NCBI GenBank assembly: GCA_947259045.1
Contig: CAMYKZ010000031.1
Location: forward strand, 1-64,000
Direction: 5' to 3'
DNA: 64,000 nucleotides
Source of the DNA: an uncultured Afifella sp.
GTDB taxonomy: Bacteria > Pseudomonadota > Alphaproteobacteria > Rhizobiales > Afifellaceae
This document shows, piece by piece, positions 1-8,463 of the stretch. Both the position numbers and the translations under genes were made by a program. Position 1 is the first letter of the stretch, and the number at the start of each line of letters is the position of its first letter. Under the pieces are notes generated by a model. It was not told where the DNA came from. It ran no database searches and saw only the letters and a program-made list of their open reading frames with translations.

Positions 1-977
1 CAGACCAGCCTGACAATCTGATCCGCGGTTTCACTTTGCGCAATTTGAACCTGAAAGCCGGGATCGACGATTTGCCGGGAGCCATGCTCTCCGGAATTCC
101 CGGATCCGAAGTGCTTTTGTGTGCGCCCGATGGCGATGCGATCACCTATACTGCGGACGGATTGGGTTTCAACAACCCGGATACCGCGTACGACGGTCCA
201 GTCGATATCCTCGTCGTCGGCGACTCATTTGTCGAAGGATTCTGTCTTCCGAAAGGCGACGATCTGGTTGGTCAGCTTCGGGCCAACAATCTGAATTCCA
301 TCAGTGCCGGTATTCGCGGCAATGGCCCCTTGATCGAACTGGCGACATTGGGGCGCTACGGCCCGGTTTTGAAACCGCGTCACGTCTTCATGGTTTTTTT
401 CGAGGGCAATGACTGGAAGAATCTCGGCTTCGAACTGTCGACGGGCTGGCTCAGGCCCGCGCTTGATCCGGCTGCGGATTTTGGCCCCGCGAACGCTCCC
501 GACAAGTCGATCGAACTTTCCAGCGCAGTAATGGCGGAGATCGCCGAGGAATCCGTGTCCGGCTGGGACATCCTTCAGCGGACGTCACTCATTCGCAATT
601 TCTTTGCGCTGCATCAGACAGGGCTGACGCTCGGTCTGGTCTATCCCAAGGTTCCGCCGGAAATTCCCGAATTCCGCAATATTCTGGATCGCGCCAAAGC
701 CATGACCGAAAGTTGGGGTGGGCAGCTTCATCTGGTTTATGTCCCGCAGATTGGACGTTTTATCGGTTTGGTGCCTCCGGATTTCGTCTACGACCAATTG
801 CGGTTTCAGGTTCTGGATGCGGCCGAACGAGCGGATATTGATGTGATCGATCTGGCACCCATCATTCGGGCTGAAGCGTCATCAGTGTCCGATTTCTATG
901 CCGCCGATTCCCACTTCAACGCCCAGGGCGCCGCCCGCGTTGCAAAAATCCTTGCCGATCATCTGGCGGAACGCTGA
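1..977 (+). CDS. SGNH/GDSL-type hydrolase, partial at the left edge
   Basis: The protein resembles SGNH/GDSL esterases or acyl hydrolases. The nucleophile block reads VVGDSFVEGF, with the Ser at about residue 64 counted from a TTG at 36. A GND turn follows near residue 123, and the C-terminal Asp/His pair is in DSHFNAQG near residue 291. The frame is open from base 3 with no stop, and the residues before the TTG (DNLIRGFT) fit a coding region, so the true start probably lies outside the window. It precedes an SxtJ-like gene, a DUF5989 gene and a carbamoyltransferase on the same strand. The role is inferred to be O-acyl addition or removal on a surface glycan or its precursor. The exact substrate cannot be read from the sequence. 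Confidence 0.82.
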   Translation, partial: DQPDNLIRGFTLRNLNLKAGIDDLPGAMLSGIPGSEVLLCAPDGDAITYTADGLGFNNPDTAYDGPVDILVVGDSFVEGFCLPKGDDLVGQLRANNLNSISAGIRGNGPLIELATLGRYGPVLKPRHVFMVFFEGNDWKNLGFELSTGWLRPALDPAADFGPANAPDKSIELSSAVMAEIAEESVSGWDILQRTSLIRNFFALHQTGLTLGLVYPKVPPEIPEFRNILDRAKAMTESWGGQLHLVYVPQIGRFIGLVPPDFVYDQLRFQVLDAAERADIDVIDLAPIIRAEASSVSDFYAADSHFNAQGAARVAKILADHLAER

Positions 978-1216
978 AACCGGATGCCGGTATAGTCTCC
1001 TCAGCTCGGAAAGTGACATTTTGTTCAACAGAAGAACGCTGAATCTGATTGTTTACCGGCGCTCTGTCGAATATGTTTGCTCGTTTCGAATCGCCTGTTA
1101 ACTAAGCCAATTGTCATCGTATTGATTTAAACTGGCGGCCTAACTAGTGTGAAATTCAGTCGATTTGTATCAATCCCAAAACACTGCGGTGATGGGGCTG
1201 AAGCTGGAGTACAACT
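978..1216. other. Intergenic, no gene seen
   Basis: This 239-base gap is relatively AT-rich (for example around 1080-1160). No convincing coding frame, tRNA or strong hairpin is visible. It may carry a promoter for the SxtJ/DUF5989/carbamoyltransferase genes, but I cannot assign -35/-10 boxes with confidence. Confidence 0.4.
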
Positions 1217-1654
1217 CTGTCCGTTCATGAAGATTATCGGCGGGAGAAAGAAACGGCGGGCGATTCCGACCGGAACTTTGGCCTGATCGTCGGCGGTATC
1301 CTGGCTGCCATCGGACTTGTGCGCGTCTATCTGCATTGGGGTGAAGGGCCGGGTTGGCTCAGCTCAGCCTTTCTTGGTATCGGCCTCCTGCTGATGGTGC
1401 TGGGTATTGTCGCACCTGCGGCCCTGGGCGGCTTGAATCGCCTCTGGACCAAGCTCGGCCTGGTTCTTGCGAAGGTGGTCAATCCGATTGTTCTCGGGCT
1501 GATCTTTCTTGTCACCATTGTGCCGACCGGATTGATCATTCGTCTGATGGGCGGCGATCCACTGAACCGGAAATTCGATCCGGAGGCGCCCAGCTACTGG
1601 ATTGATCGTGATCCGCCAGGACCGGATCCTGATGGTATGAAGAACCAGTTTTAA
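1217..1654 (+). CDS. SxtJ-like small membrane protein, probable CTG start
   Basis: This is a small integral membrane protein of the SxtJ family, which is found beside O-carbamoyltransferases. A GTG at 1319 would give only 111 residues and would cut off the soluble head typical of the family. The frame is open back to the stop at 1199. From a CTG at 1217 it reads LSVHEDYRREKETAGDSDRN, which matches the family's N-terminal HED..REHE..GGSDRSFG pattern, and a GGAG lies 7 bases before that CTG. The protein would then be 145 residues with about three membrane segments (roughly 30-50, 52-75 and 90-110) and a Pro-rich tail. The molecular role is unknown. The neighbours suggest a membrane partner for carbamoyl transfer. 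The start is inferred; the family call is fairly firm. Confidence 0.78.
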   Translation: MSVHEDYRREKETAGDSDRNFGLIVGGILAAIGLVRVYLHWGEGPGWLSSAFLGIGLLLMVLGIVAPAALGGLNRLWTKLGLVLAKVVNPIVLGLIFLVTIVPTGLIIRLMGGDPLNRKFDPEAPSYWIDRDPPGPDPDGMKNQF

Positions 1655-1704
1655 GCGAAAATTCGCCGGATGTCCGACGAATCAGTTTCTAGGGAGCGAC
1701 TTTA

Positions 1705-1854
1705 ATGTCGATGTTGTTGGAGCTTTGGCGTTTCATTCGGGTTAGCAAAAAATACTTGCTGGCGCCGATCATTATCATGATGGTGGTTTTGGGTGGCCTG
1801 ATTGTACTCACTCAGGGCACAGCGGTCGCGCCTTTCATATACACGTTGTTTTGA
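1705..1854 (+). CDS. DUF5989 (SxtK-like) single-span membrane peptide
   Basis: This 49-residue protein opens with MSMLLELWRFIRVSKKYLLA, followed by one hydrophobic span (about residues 18-38) and the tail GTAVAPFIYTLF. The pattern ELWxFIRxRKKxWLxP before a single helix is the hallmark of DUF5989 proteins, which accompany SxtJ and carbamoyltransferases. An AGGGAG ribosome site sits about 8 bases before the ATG. It lies 50 bases after the SxtJ-like gene and 60 bases before the carbamoyltransferase. Its function is not known. It may be a membrane subunit or scaffold for the transferase. Confidence 0.85.
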   Translation: MSMLLELWRFIRVSKKYLLAPIIIMMVVLGGLIVLTQGTAVAPFIYTLF

Positions 1855-1914
1855 CCGGCCTGCATCGCAGGAGCGGCCTCTTTCCGCCAGCGATCCGGTA
1901 TGGCTTGTCAATAG

Positions 1915-3762
1915 ATGGAGAATAACTTGCGTATACTCGGCTTGTCGGCATTTTATCATGACAGCGCAGCCGCGTTGATGGTCGATGGCGAGGTCATTGC
2001 AGCCGCGCAGGAGGAACGCTTTACCCGGAAGAAGCATGATGCCGGATTTCCCACCCATGCGATTGAATATTGCCTGAGGGAGGGCAGGGTCGATCTCGGC
2101 CAGATTGACCATATAGCGTTCTACGACAAGCCGTTCCTGAAATTCGAACGTTTGCTGGAAACCTATCTGGCCTATGCACCGAGGGGCTTTGGGTCGTTCA
2201 GCATGGCCATACCGATCTGGCTTAAGGAAAAGCTGTTTCAGAAGCGGCTTCTCCGGCAGGAGCTTGAGGCAATAGAGGACATTCGCGGCCTTGAGAGCAA
2301 GCTTCTTTTTACCGAACATCATCAGAGTCACGCAGCGAGCGCCTTTTTCCCGTCGCCGTTTGAAGAGGCCGCCGTTCTGACAATTGACGGCGTTGGTGAA
2401 TGGGCGACGACGAGTTGCAGTGTCGGCCGGGGCAACGAACTGCAGATGTTGAAGGAAATCCACTTTCCTCATTCCCTTGGTTTGCTCTATTCGGCAATGA
2501 CCTACTATACCGGTTTCAAGGTGAATTCCGGCGAATACAAGATTATGGGCCTCGCCCCCTATGGCGAGCCGAAATACGCTGATCTGATCCGCGACAATCT
2601 GATCGATATCAAGCAGGATGGTTCGTTCCGGTTAAATCAGGACTATTTCAATTATTGCGTCGGCCTGACGATGACCAACGGCAAGTTTGACGCGCTGTTC
2701 GGCGGGCCGCCGCGCAAAGCCGAAGATCGCCTGACACAGCGCGAAATGGATCTGGCTGCCTCGATTCAAGCTGTAACCGAAGATGTGATGATCCGGCTTG
2801 CGCGTGGAATTGCAAAGGAAACCGGACAAAAGAACCTGTGCCTGGCAGGTGGCGTTGCGCTGAACTGCGTCGCCAATGGGAAATTGCTGCGCGACGGGGC
2901 GTTTGAGAATATCTGGATACAGCCGGCCGCCGGTGATGCAGGCGGGGCATTGGGCGCCGCAATGGCAGCGTATTACGGTTTCAAAGGCCAACCAAGGCAA
3001 CTGAATGGTGCAATTGACGGAATGCGCGGCTCTTATCTCGGTCCGGCATTCGACCAATCCGAGATCGAGACCGCGCTGAAATCGGCTGGTGCCGTCTACA
3101 AGGTTCTAAACGAAGACGCGATGATTGAAACGACCGCTGATGCACTCGCTGATGGCAAGGCTGTTGGCTGGTTCCAGGGACGGATGGAGTTCGGCCCGCG
3201 CGCCCTTGGCGCACGTTCGATTCTCGGCGATCCGCGTTCGCCGGGCATGCAGCGGACACTTAATCTGAAGGTCAAATATCGCGAGTCGTTCCGTCCGTTT
3301 GCGCCATCGGTGTTGAGGGAAGATGTCGCGAACTGGTTCGAGATAGACAGCAACAGCCCGTATATGCTGCTGGTTGCGGATATCGTGGAGGACAAAAGAC
3401 GAGCGATGAGCGCGGAGGAGCAGGCGCTGTTCGGAATTGAAAAACTGAACGTTTCCCGTTCTCAGATCCCGGCCGTGACCCATGTCGATTATTCCGCGAG
3501 GGTCCAGACAGTCCACGAAGAGACCAATCCTCTTTATCACAGGCTGCTTTCGGCCTTCAAGGCAAAGACCGGCTGCCCGGTTCTGGTCAATACAAGCTTC
3601 AACGTTCGCGGCGAGCCGATAGTCTGTGACGCCAATGACGCATTCCGCTGCTTTATGGGAACGGAGATCGATTTGTTGGTCTGCGGCAATTGCATTCTTG
3701 AGAAAGATGATCAGGATCCGGCTCTGAAACTCGACTATAAGGACGCATTTGAACTCGACTAG
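1915..3762 (+). CDS. O-carbamoyltransferase (NodU/TobZ/SxtI family)
   Basis: At 615 residues this matches the usual length of the family. The N-terminal Kae1-like domain begins GLSAFYHDSAAALM (residues 9-22), and the metal-binding segment HHQSHAASAFFPSPF lies near residue 138. LCLAGGVALNCVANGKL follows near residue 300. The C-terminal YrdC-like domain has the signature GRMEFGPRALGARSILGDPR near residue 425 and VNTSFNVRGEPIV near the end. Members move a carbamoyl group from carbamoyl phosphate, via carbamoyl-AMP, to a hydroxyl. In a polysaccharide locus the acceptor is probably a sugar or its precursor (inference). It closes the plus-strand module with SGNH, SxtJ-like and DUF5989 genes. Confidence 0.93.
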   Translation: MENNLRILGLSAFYHDSAAALMVDGEVIAAAQEERFTRKKHDAGFPTHAIEYCLREGRVDLGQIDHIAFYDKPFLKFERLLETYLAYAPRGFGSFSMAIPIWLKEKLFQKRLLRQELEAIEDIRGLESKLLFTEHHQSHAASAFFPSPFEEAAVLTIDGVGEWATTSCSVGRGNELQMLKEIHFPHSLGLLYSAMTYYTGFKVNSGEYKIMGLAPYGEPKYADLIRDNLIDIKQDGSFRLNQDYFNYCVGLTMTNGKFDALFGGPPRKAEDRLTQREMDLAASIQAVTEDVMIRLARGIAKETGQKNLCLAGGVALNCVANGKLLRDGAFENIWIQPAAGDAGGALGAAMAAYYGFKGQPRQLNGAIDGMRGSYLGPAFDQSEIETALKSAGAVYKVLNEDAMIETTADALADGKAVGWFQGRMEFGPRALGARSILGDPRSPGMQRTLNLKVKYRESFRPFAPSVLREDVANWFEIDSNSPYMLLVADIVEDKRRAMSAEEQALFGIEKLNVSRSQIPAVTHVDYSARVQTVHEETNPLYHRLLSAFKAKTGCPVLVNTSFNVRGEPIVCDANDAFRCFMGTEIDLLVCGNCILEKDDQDPALKLDYKDAFELD

Positions 3763-3855
3763 CCGGTATCGAGTTGCAGCCGGCGCCAATGGGCGGCCGA
3801 CGCCCCCATATTCTCCCTTCCGCCTGCCGGTTCATGGTCAAAATCCCATAAAGTG

Positions 3856-5439
3856 TCATTGCGGACGAAGATAAAGGACACCGACGCCGTAACGGTCCTG
3901 CAGGCCCAGATCTTCCGATTTCAGATAACCATTCTGTTCGGCGTAATTAATCATGGGACTTTCAAGTTCTGGTTCGAAACCGACAAGAATTGCGGCCGGT
4001 GGGTCCGCCTCAAAAAGCGCCCGGATCGTTTTCGGCGATGTCGTGCGGAAATGTGTCAGCAATTCCGGATCGGTAAACTCGGCAACGCGAAATGCGAACT
4101 GCCCGGTAGCCAATTCCGGATAGACCGCAAGGCCGGCTTCGAGCGGATAGATGGGAGCAAGTGTCGCAACCTTGCCGTCCACGCCGGCCCCAGACATCAA
4201 TCGTGCGATTTTCTGGCCGCTTTCATGCACGCGTGACACGGTCCATGTTTCAGGACTTGCCAGTCGGGGCAGGCCTGGGGCGAGACGCGGCAGATTGACC
4301 GCCACCATGACGATGGATGCAGCTATCAGTACCGGGCGGACTTGTGTTTTTGCATCGGCACTGAGCTTGTCATAGAGAAGCGCGAAAAGCAGAGCAAAAC
4401 AGATAATTGGCGGTGCGAAATATTGCGGAAAACTGGGTGTTGGAACGAAGCTCAGAACGACCGCGATGGCCATCGCGGCTGAGACGAGGATGATCGGACC
4501 ACTGAGAATTGTCCGCAACATACCGTCAGGCGCATTATCTCGGGCCAGCACGATCAGAAAAGTCACGGCTGTGAAAATGAGGAGCAGATTGCTTCCCGAG
4601 TTCCAAACAAGAAAAGCCAGACGTATTTTGGCTCCGGCAGCCATCGCCACGTTTTCCGCCGCATCCGGCTGGGCCGACCAATAGGCGACATGCGGGCCGG
4701 TGTGAAAACCGACGACATGAGCAAGGAACAGTTCCGGATCGGAGATGAAATAGATCAAAACCGGAAGCGACCCGATCAGTCCGCCGACCGCCAGCGGCAG
4801 CAGGACGCGGCGCACTCTGGTCAGGATATCGAGGCCGGATGGCAAGAAGAGCGCCGCGACAGCAACAGGGGGAATAAAGGCAACCGCATTTGCTTTCATG
4901 CTGGCGGCAGTTGCCAGGCATATCCCTGAGGCACCGATCATGAGCGGGCGTGAGCGTTCGTCGGAAACGGCGAGAACAAACAAACCCATGCCAAGATATG
5001 CAAACGGCAAGGGCAGAAAGTTGTTGGTACCGGCCATTCCGGCGACTGTCAGCAGCAGGTCGTTTGAAAGGACGAGGATGACGGCAAACAGCGTCATCGT
5101 TATCGATCGGGTCAATTTGATCGTGACCCAGGCCACGGAGACGGCAATCAGGATCCAGGCCGCAAATACACTCATCCGGGCGGCAAACAGGAGATGGTCT
5201 GTGCCAAGGGCCAATTTGACGCAATAGAACAACCAGGCAGACCCGGGTACGTGATTGTAGAAAAAATCGCGGTACAGGTCCAGTTGATCCAGAAGCAGGG
5301 CGGGCGGCGCGTATAATTGCTCGTCGCGATTGATGCGGTAGGTCATCATGCGGGCGAATATTGCGATCAGCAACAGTAAAACCGTACCAACGGGAGCCAA
5401 CAAAGCGTTTGTCCCGAAAGGTTTCGCGTCTGCCATCAA
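3856..5439 (-). CDS. Multi-spanning glycosyltransferase (GT-C, PMT/ArnT-like)
   Basis: This is a 527-residue inner-membrane protein with about ten hydrophobic segments and a soluble C-terminal third. The first loop after TM1 carries RINRDEQLY (Asp39-Glu40), the acidic pair used for catalysis and metal binding in GT39/GT83-type GT-C enzymes. Such enzymes transfer a sugar from a polyprenyl-phosphate donor on the periplasmic side. It is convergent with the carbamoyltransferase and is the last gene of the minus-strand run in this locus. The acceptor is unknown; a lipid-linked glycan or polymer repeat is likely from context. Sequence similarity within this superfamily is weak, so the fold call is firmer than the substrate. 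Confidence 0.75.
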   Translation of the reverse strand: MMADAKPFGTNALLAPVGTVLLLLIAIFARMMTYRINRDEQLYAPPALLLDQLDLYRDFFYNHVPGSAWLFYCVKLALGTDHLLFAARMSVFAAWILIAVSVAWVTIKLTRSITMTLFAVILVLSNDLLLTVAGMAGTNNFLPLPFAYLGMGLFVLAVSDERSRPLMIGASGICLATAASMKANAVAFIPPVAVAALFLPSGLDILTRVRRVLLPLAVGGLIGSLPVLIYFISDPELFLAHVVGFHTGPHVAYWSAQPDAAENVAMAAGAKIRLAFLVWNSGSNLLLIFTAVTFLIVLARDNAPDGMLRTILSGPIILVSAAMAIAVVLSFVPTPSFPQYFAPPIICFALLFALLYDKLSADAKTQVRPVLIAASIVMVAVNLPRLAPGLPRLASPETWTVSRVHESGQKIARLMSGAGVDGKVATLAPIYPLEAGLAVYPELATGQFAFRVAEFTDPELLTHFRTTSPKTIRALFEADPPAAILVGFEPELESPMINYAEQNGYLKSEDLGLQDRYGVGVLYLRPQ

Positions 5440-5695
5440 TCGTACTCCGACATCAATTCAGATTGATTTTTTGTTGTGCAATCCAGTGGAATTTATCCTG
5501 TGTTACCAATCCGTTTGCCAGCTGTTCCGGATATGTTGGTAAATGCGGAATATGCCATCGGAACTGTTTGCTCCGGGCAATCCCGACTGATCTGCCCGGC
5601 CGCCGTGTGCAATCTGCTGACAGGGAAATTTCCGCAGTCCGTGCCAACTGCGATTCCGGTTATTGCTGGTTCTGATTAACCTGCCTTGACCCCGT
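5440..5695. other. Intergenic, no gene seen
   Basis: This 256-base gap separates the GT-C gene from the upstream dehydratase gene, both on the minus strand. Short open frames here have no recognisable features. It probably carries the promoter of the GT-C gene and the 3' end of the dehydratase transcript. I see no clear terminator hairpin. Confidence 0.35.
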
Positions 5696-7840
5696 TTATT
5701 TGGGTGCAGGACGGGTCGGCGATTGGAGTTCAAACGTCGCAGGTATCGGCAGTGGATGGTCCGACATTTGAGTCTCCTCACTGTGCGGATTGCCGGGTTC
5801 GCATTTTTCAGACGTAAACTCCGGACTCCAATTCGGCATCGCGATTCGTCCAGCCGGAGCGTCCGAGAAGCGAATTTCGCTGGTGTTTTCAGGTTCGACT
5901 TTGCGCCGGAAATTCGGCAGCAGGGTATGAACAATTTCAAACAGGCTGCCAATGTCACCGCTCAGGGCAAGACCGTGAAGCTCGCTGAAATAGGTCTTCA
6001 ATGTGTGGAGCGGTACGGGGTTCGGTACAGCACCCAGAACTCCGGGGATACGCGACTGGACTCGTTTTTCCGAAGCATCGAATAGCTCCTCAAACAGTTT
6101 TTCGCCGGGTCTGCGTCCAACAATCTTGATCTTCATATCCTTATCCGGTGTATAGCCGGCCAAGCGGATCATGCGCCTTGCGATATCGATGATCCTGACA
6201 GGTTCTCCCATATCAAGGACGAAGATTTCTCCCTCGCCAACCCGCATTTCAAAACCATAGGCTGACGCTTGTAACGTCAATTCGACGGCCTCGCGAACCG
6301 TCATGAAAAACCGGGTCATTTCGGGATGTGTGACAGTCAGCGGGCCACCATTGGCAATCTGCCTCTTGAAAAGCGGGACCAGCGAGCCGCTGGATCCCAG
6401 CACATTTCCAAAGCGGACTGTCATGAAACGGGTGCTTCCTGATGCACCGATGCCGTCAATGTCAAGTGCCTGGCAATAGAGTTCGGCCAGGCGCTTGGTT
6501 GCGCCCATCACACCGGTCGAATTGACGACCTTGTCGGTGGAAATCTGGACCATAGCCAGGGCGTTCGTCCGTTTGGCGGCGTCGGCAACATTCATCGTCC
6601 CGATCACATTGGTCAGCACGCCTTCGCACGGATTGAGTTCCACGATAGGAACGTGTTTGAGAGCTGCAGCATGGAACACTATTTCCGGCCGGTGCCGATC
6701 GAAGATCTCGTTCACCCTGCCTGCATCACGAATATTGCAAATGTAACCGCTGCGGGCGACATCCAGTTTCATCTCGTTCAAATCAAGCTCGATTGCGTAC
6801 AGATTGAACTCTGCGCTTTCGATAAGCACGATTTCCGCCGGTTCCAGGGCTGCTATCTGTTTGGCCAGTTCGCTGCCGATCGATCCGCCCGCACCGGTGA
6901 CAAGAACCCTGCGGCCGCGGATGAGGCGTTCAATCGCATCGCGATCAAGCGCGGCTTGCGGACGTTGCAGCAGGTCGGTCAGCTCAATCGGCCGCAATTC
7001 GAATTTTCCGAGCGTGCCGGTGCTGCGCAATTCGGTTGGCGGGGTTAGCCGCGAAACCGCAACGCCGAGCCTTTCCGCTTTTTCCACCAGGCGCTCCATG
7101 CTCTGATCGCCGATACCGTCCGTGATATCAGTGAAGATCAGATGGCGCGGTCTCTCACCATTTGCCTCAAGTTCGGACAGAACAGCCTCGAAATCGTCGA
7201 AACTGCCCAGAACAGGAATCCCACGCAATGTGAGACGGTGGTTGGCCGGATCGTTGTCGAGGAATCCGACCGGCAGATAACTGCAGTTGGGATCACGCTG
7301 AAGCGCCCGGAGGTAAAAATCACCGGCATTGCCGGCGCCGACAAGCAGAACAGGCACGATATTGTCCCGTTTTGACTTCCCGGTTTTCATTTTCCAGCTA
7401 ATTGTCTTCAGGTCTTCCAGACGGAAGCTCAAACGGGTTGCGACGAGGAAACACATCAGAATGAACATTTCGATGGCCACTACCGAGCGCGGAATAGTCT
7501 CCAGCCTGCTGATCAGGAACATCAGGAACACAAATATGAAGGAGGCAGCTATGACAGCCTTCGAAATTGAGACAACATCCAATATCGAAGCGTAACGCCA
7601 CTGGCGGCTATAAAGGCCGACGATGGGAAATACGATCGCACAGACAATGATAAACACGGGCACTGCCGTATAAAGCACCGTATATTGCTCAAAAAAAGCA
7701 GTGCGCCCAAGGCGGAAGAAATGGGCGAGTGACAACGCCGCTCCGCACAGCATCATATCGAACGCATACAATAAGGAATGCCTAAGGGACGTCGCGAATG
7801 AAAATTTAAACGCGGCTACTATACTTGCAAAGGACATCAA
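5696..7840 (-). CDS. CapD/FlaA1/WbpM-type nucleotide-sugar 4,6-dehydratase
   Basis: At 714 residues this is a full-length membrane-bound member. The first ~150 residues carry four membrane segments, and a degenerate CoA/NAD-binding fold follows with VLLVGAGNAGDFYLRAL. The catalytic extended SDR domain begins VLVTGAGGSIGSELAK near residue 310. The active-site region STDKVVNSTGVMGATKR, near residue 440, has the Met-type dehydratase motif in place of YxxxK. Known relatives convert UDP-GlcNAc to 4-keto-6-deoxy sugars, the first step to di-deoxy amino sugars in O-antigens and capsules. The exact nucleotide sugar is not evident. The C-terminal ~60 residues are a low-complexity Pro-rich extension. 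Its upstream region is a long AT-rich gap. Confidence 0.93.
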   Translation of the reverse strand: MMSFASIVAAFKFSFATSLRHSLLYAFDMMLCGAALSLAHFFRLGRTAFFEQYTVLYTAVPVFIIVCAIVFPIVGLYSRQWRYASILDVVSISKAVIAASFIFVFLMFLISRLETIPRSVVAIEMFILMCFLVATRLSFRLEDLKTISWKMKTGKSKRDNIVPVLLVGAGNAGDFYLRALQRDPNCSYLPVGFLDNDPANHRLTLRGIPVLGSFDDFEAVLSELEANGERPRHLIFTDITDGIGDQSMERLVEKAERLGVAVSRLTPPTELRSTGTLGKFELRPIELTDLLQRPQAALDRDAIERLIRGRRVLVTGAGGSIGSELAKQIAALEPAEIVLIESAEFNLYAIELDLNEMKLDVARSGYICNIRDAGRVNEIFDRHRPEIVFHAAALKHVPIVELNPCEGVLTNVIGTMNVADAAKRTNALAMVQISTDKVVNSTGVMGATKRLAELYCQALDIDGIGASGSTRFMTVRFGNVLGSSGSLVPLFKRQIANGGPLTVTHPEMTRFFMTVREAVELTLQASAYGFEMRVGEGEIFVLDMGEPVRIIDIARRMIRLAGYTPDKDMKIKIVGRRPGEKLFEELFDASEKRVQSRIPGVLGAVPNPVPLHTLKTYFSELHGLALSGDIGSLFEIVHTLLPNFRRKVEPENTSEIRFSDAPAGRIAMPNWSPEFTSEKCEPGNPHSEETQMSDHPLPIPATFELQSPTRPAPK

Positions 7841-8463
7841 CGTTACCCCGGTTTCGCATCATGACAAGGTTGCAATTGCCGCATGGCGCGATTAGTCCGG
7901 TTCGAACCCGAATTCGTCGACACGTTTATCAAGTTAAGTTCTTGCGAAAATTCGTTTTTCCAGCAATTGAAAAATAAAAATTCCGCAATCAAGTTTGCTC
8001 TTTTCCAGAACAATTTATTTAGCCGCACTAAATATTCGATACTACGCTGAAGCATAAAATAATACATACAAAAAAATATTGAATATTTATTTTTATCTAC
8101 CTGATTATTGTTGGTATTGATATTTTCTTTCTTGGCGTGTTTTGCGCCATTCCAATCTTCGGCGTCACAGTCCGGTTGGAAAAACAATATTGAAACGCAA
8201 GTTTTTATCACGTGGCCACCAGGGAATATAATTTCAGGTTGTAATTACTCAACTAGTCGATGGCCCCTCAGTCACATTATTAACGCAATTCGAATTAATT
8301 GCAAATTCGGAAATTAATTGATCGTTAATCGCTTTGGTAAACCACTTTTATGGTTAATAACCGGTTTGAGAAAATAGGAATTGCGCTACGTCAATCAGGC
8401 ATGACGATCGACCGGTTGCACGGATTCGTCTGATGAACGCAATACCGCCACAATCTCGACCAA
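7841..8463. other. Long AT-rich intergenic region
   Basis: These 623 bases are far richer in A and T than the rest of the window, especially 7960-8130 and 8220-8370. One minus-strand open frame (7843-8211) exists, but its composition (runs of Asn, Lys and Phe, no family signature, no ribosome site) argues against a gene. The stretch holds imperfect palindromes such as that around 8337-8365, with outer arms GGTAAACCA and TGGTTAATAACC. It lies upstream of the dehydratase and downstream of the sulfotransferase, so it probably contains the dehydratase promoter. AT-rich silencer binding by a MucR/Ros- or H-NS-like protein is possible but inferred. Confidence 0.5.

Noticed and set aside
1702-2472. 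A 256-residue minus-strand frame over the carbamoyltransferase and DUF5989 genes
   Set aside because: It overlaps two recognised plus-strand genes and has no family pattern.
7843-8211. A 122-residue minus-strand frame in the AT-rich spacer
   Set aside because: Composition (Asn, Lys, Phe runs) reflects AT bias, and there is no start site or family resemblance.
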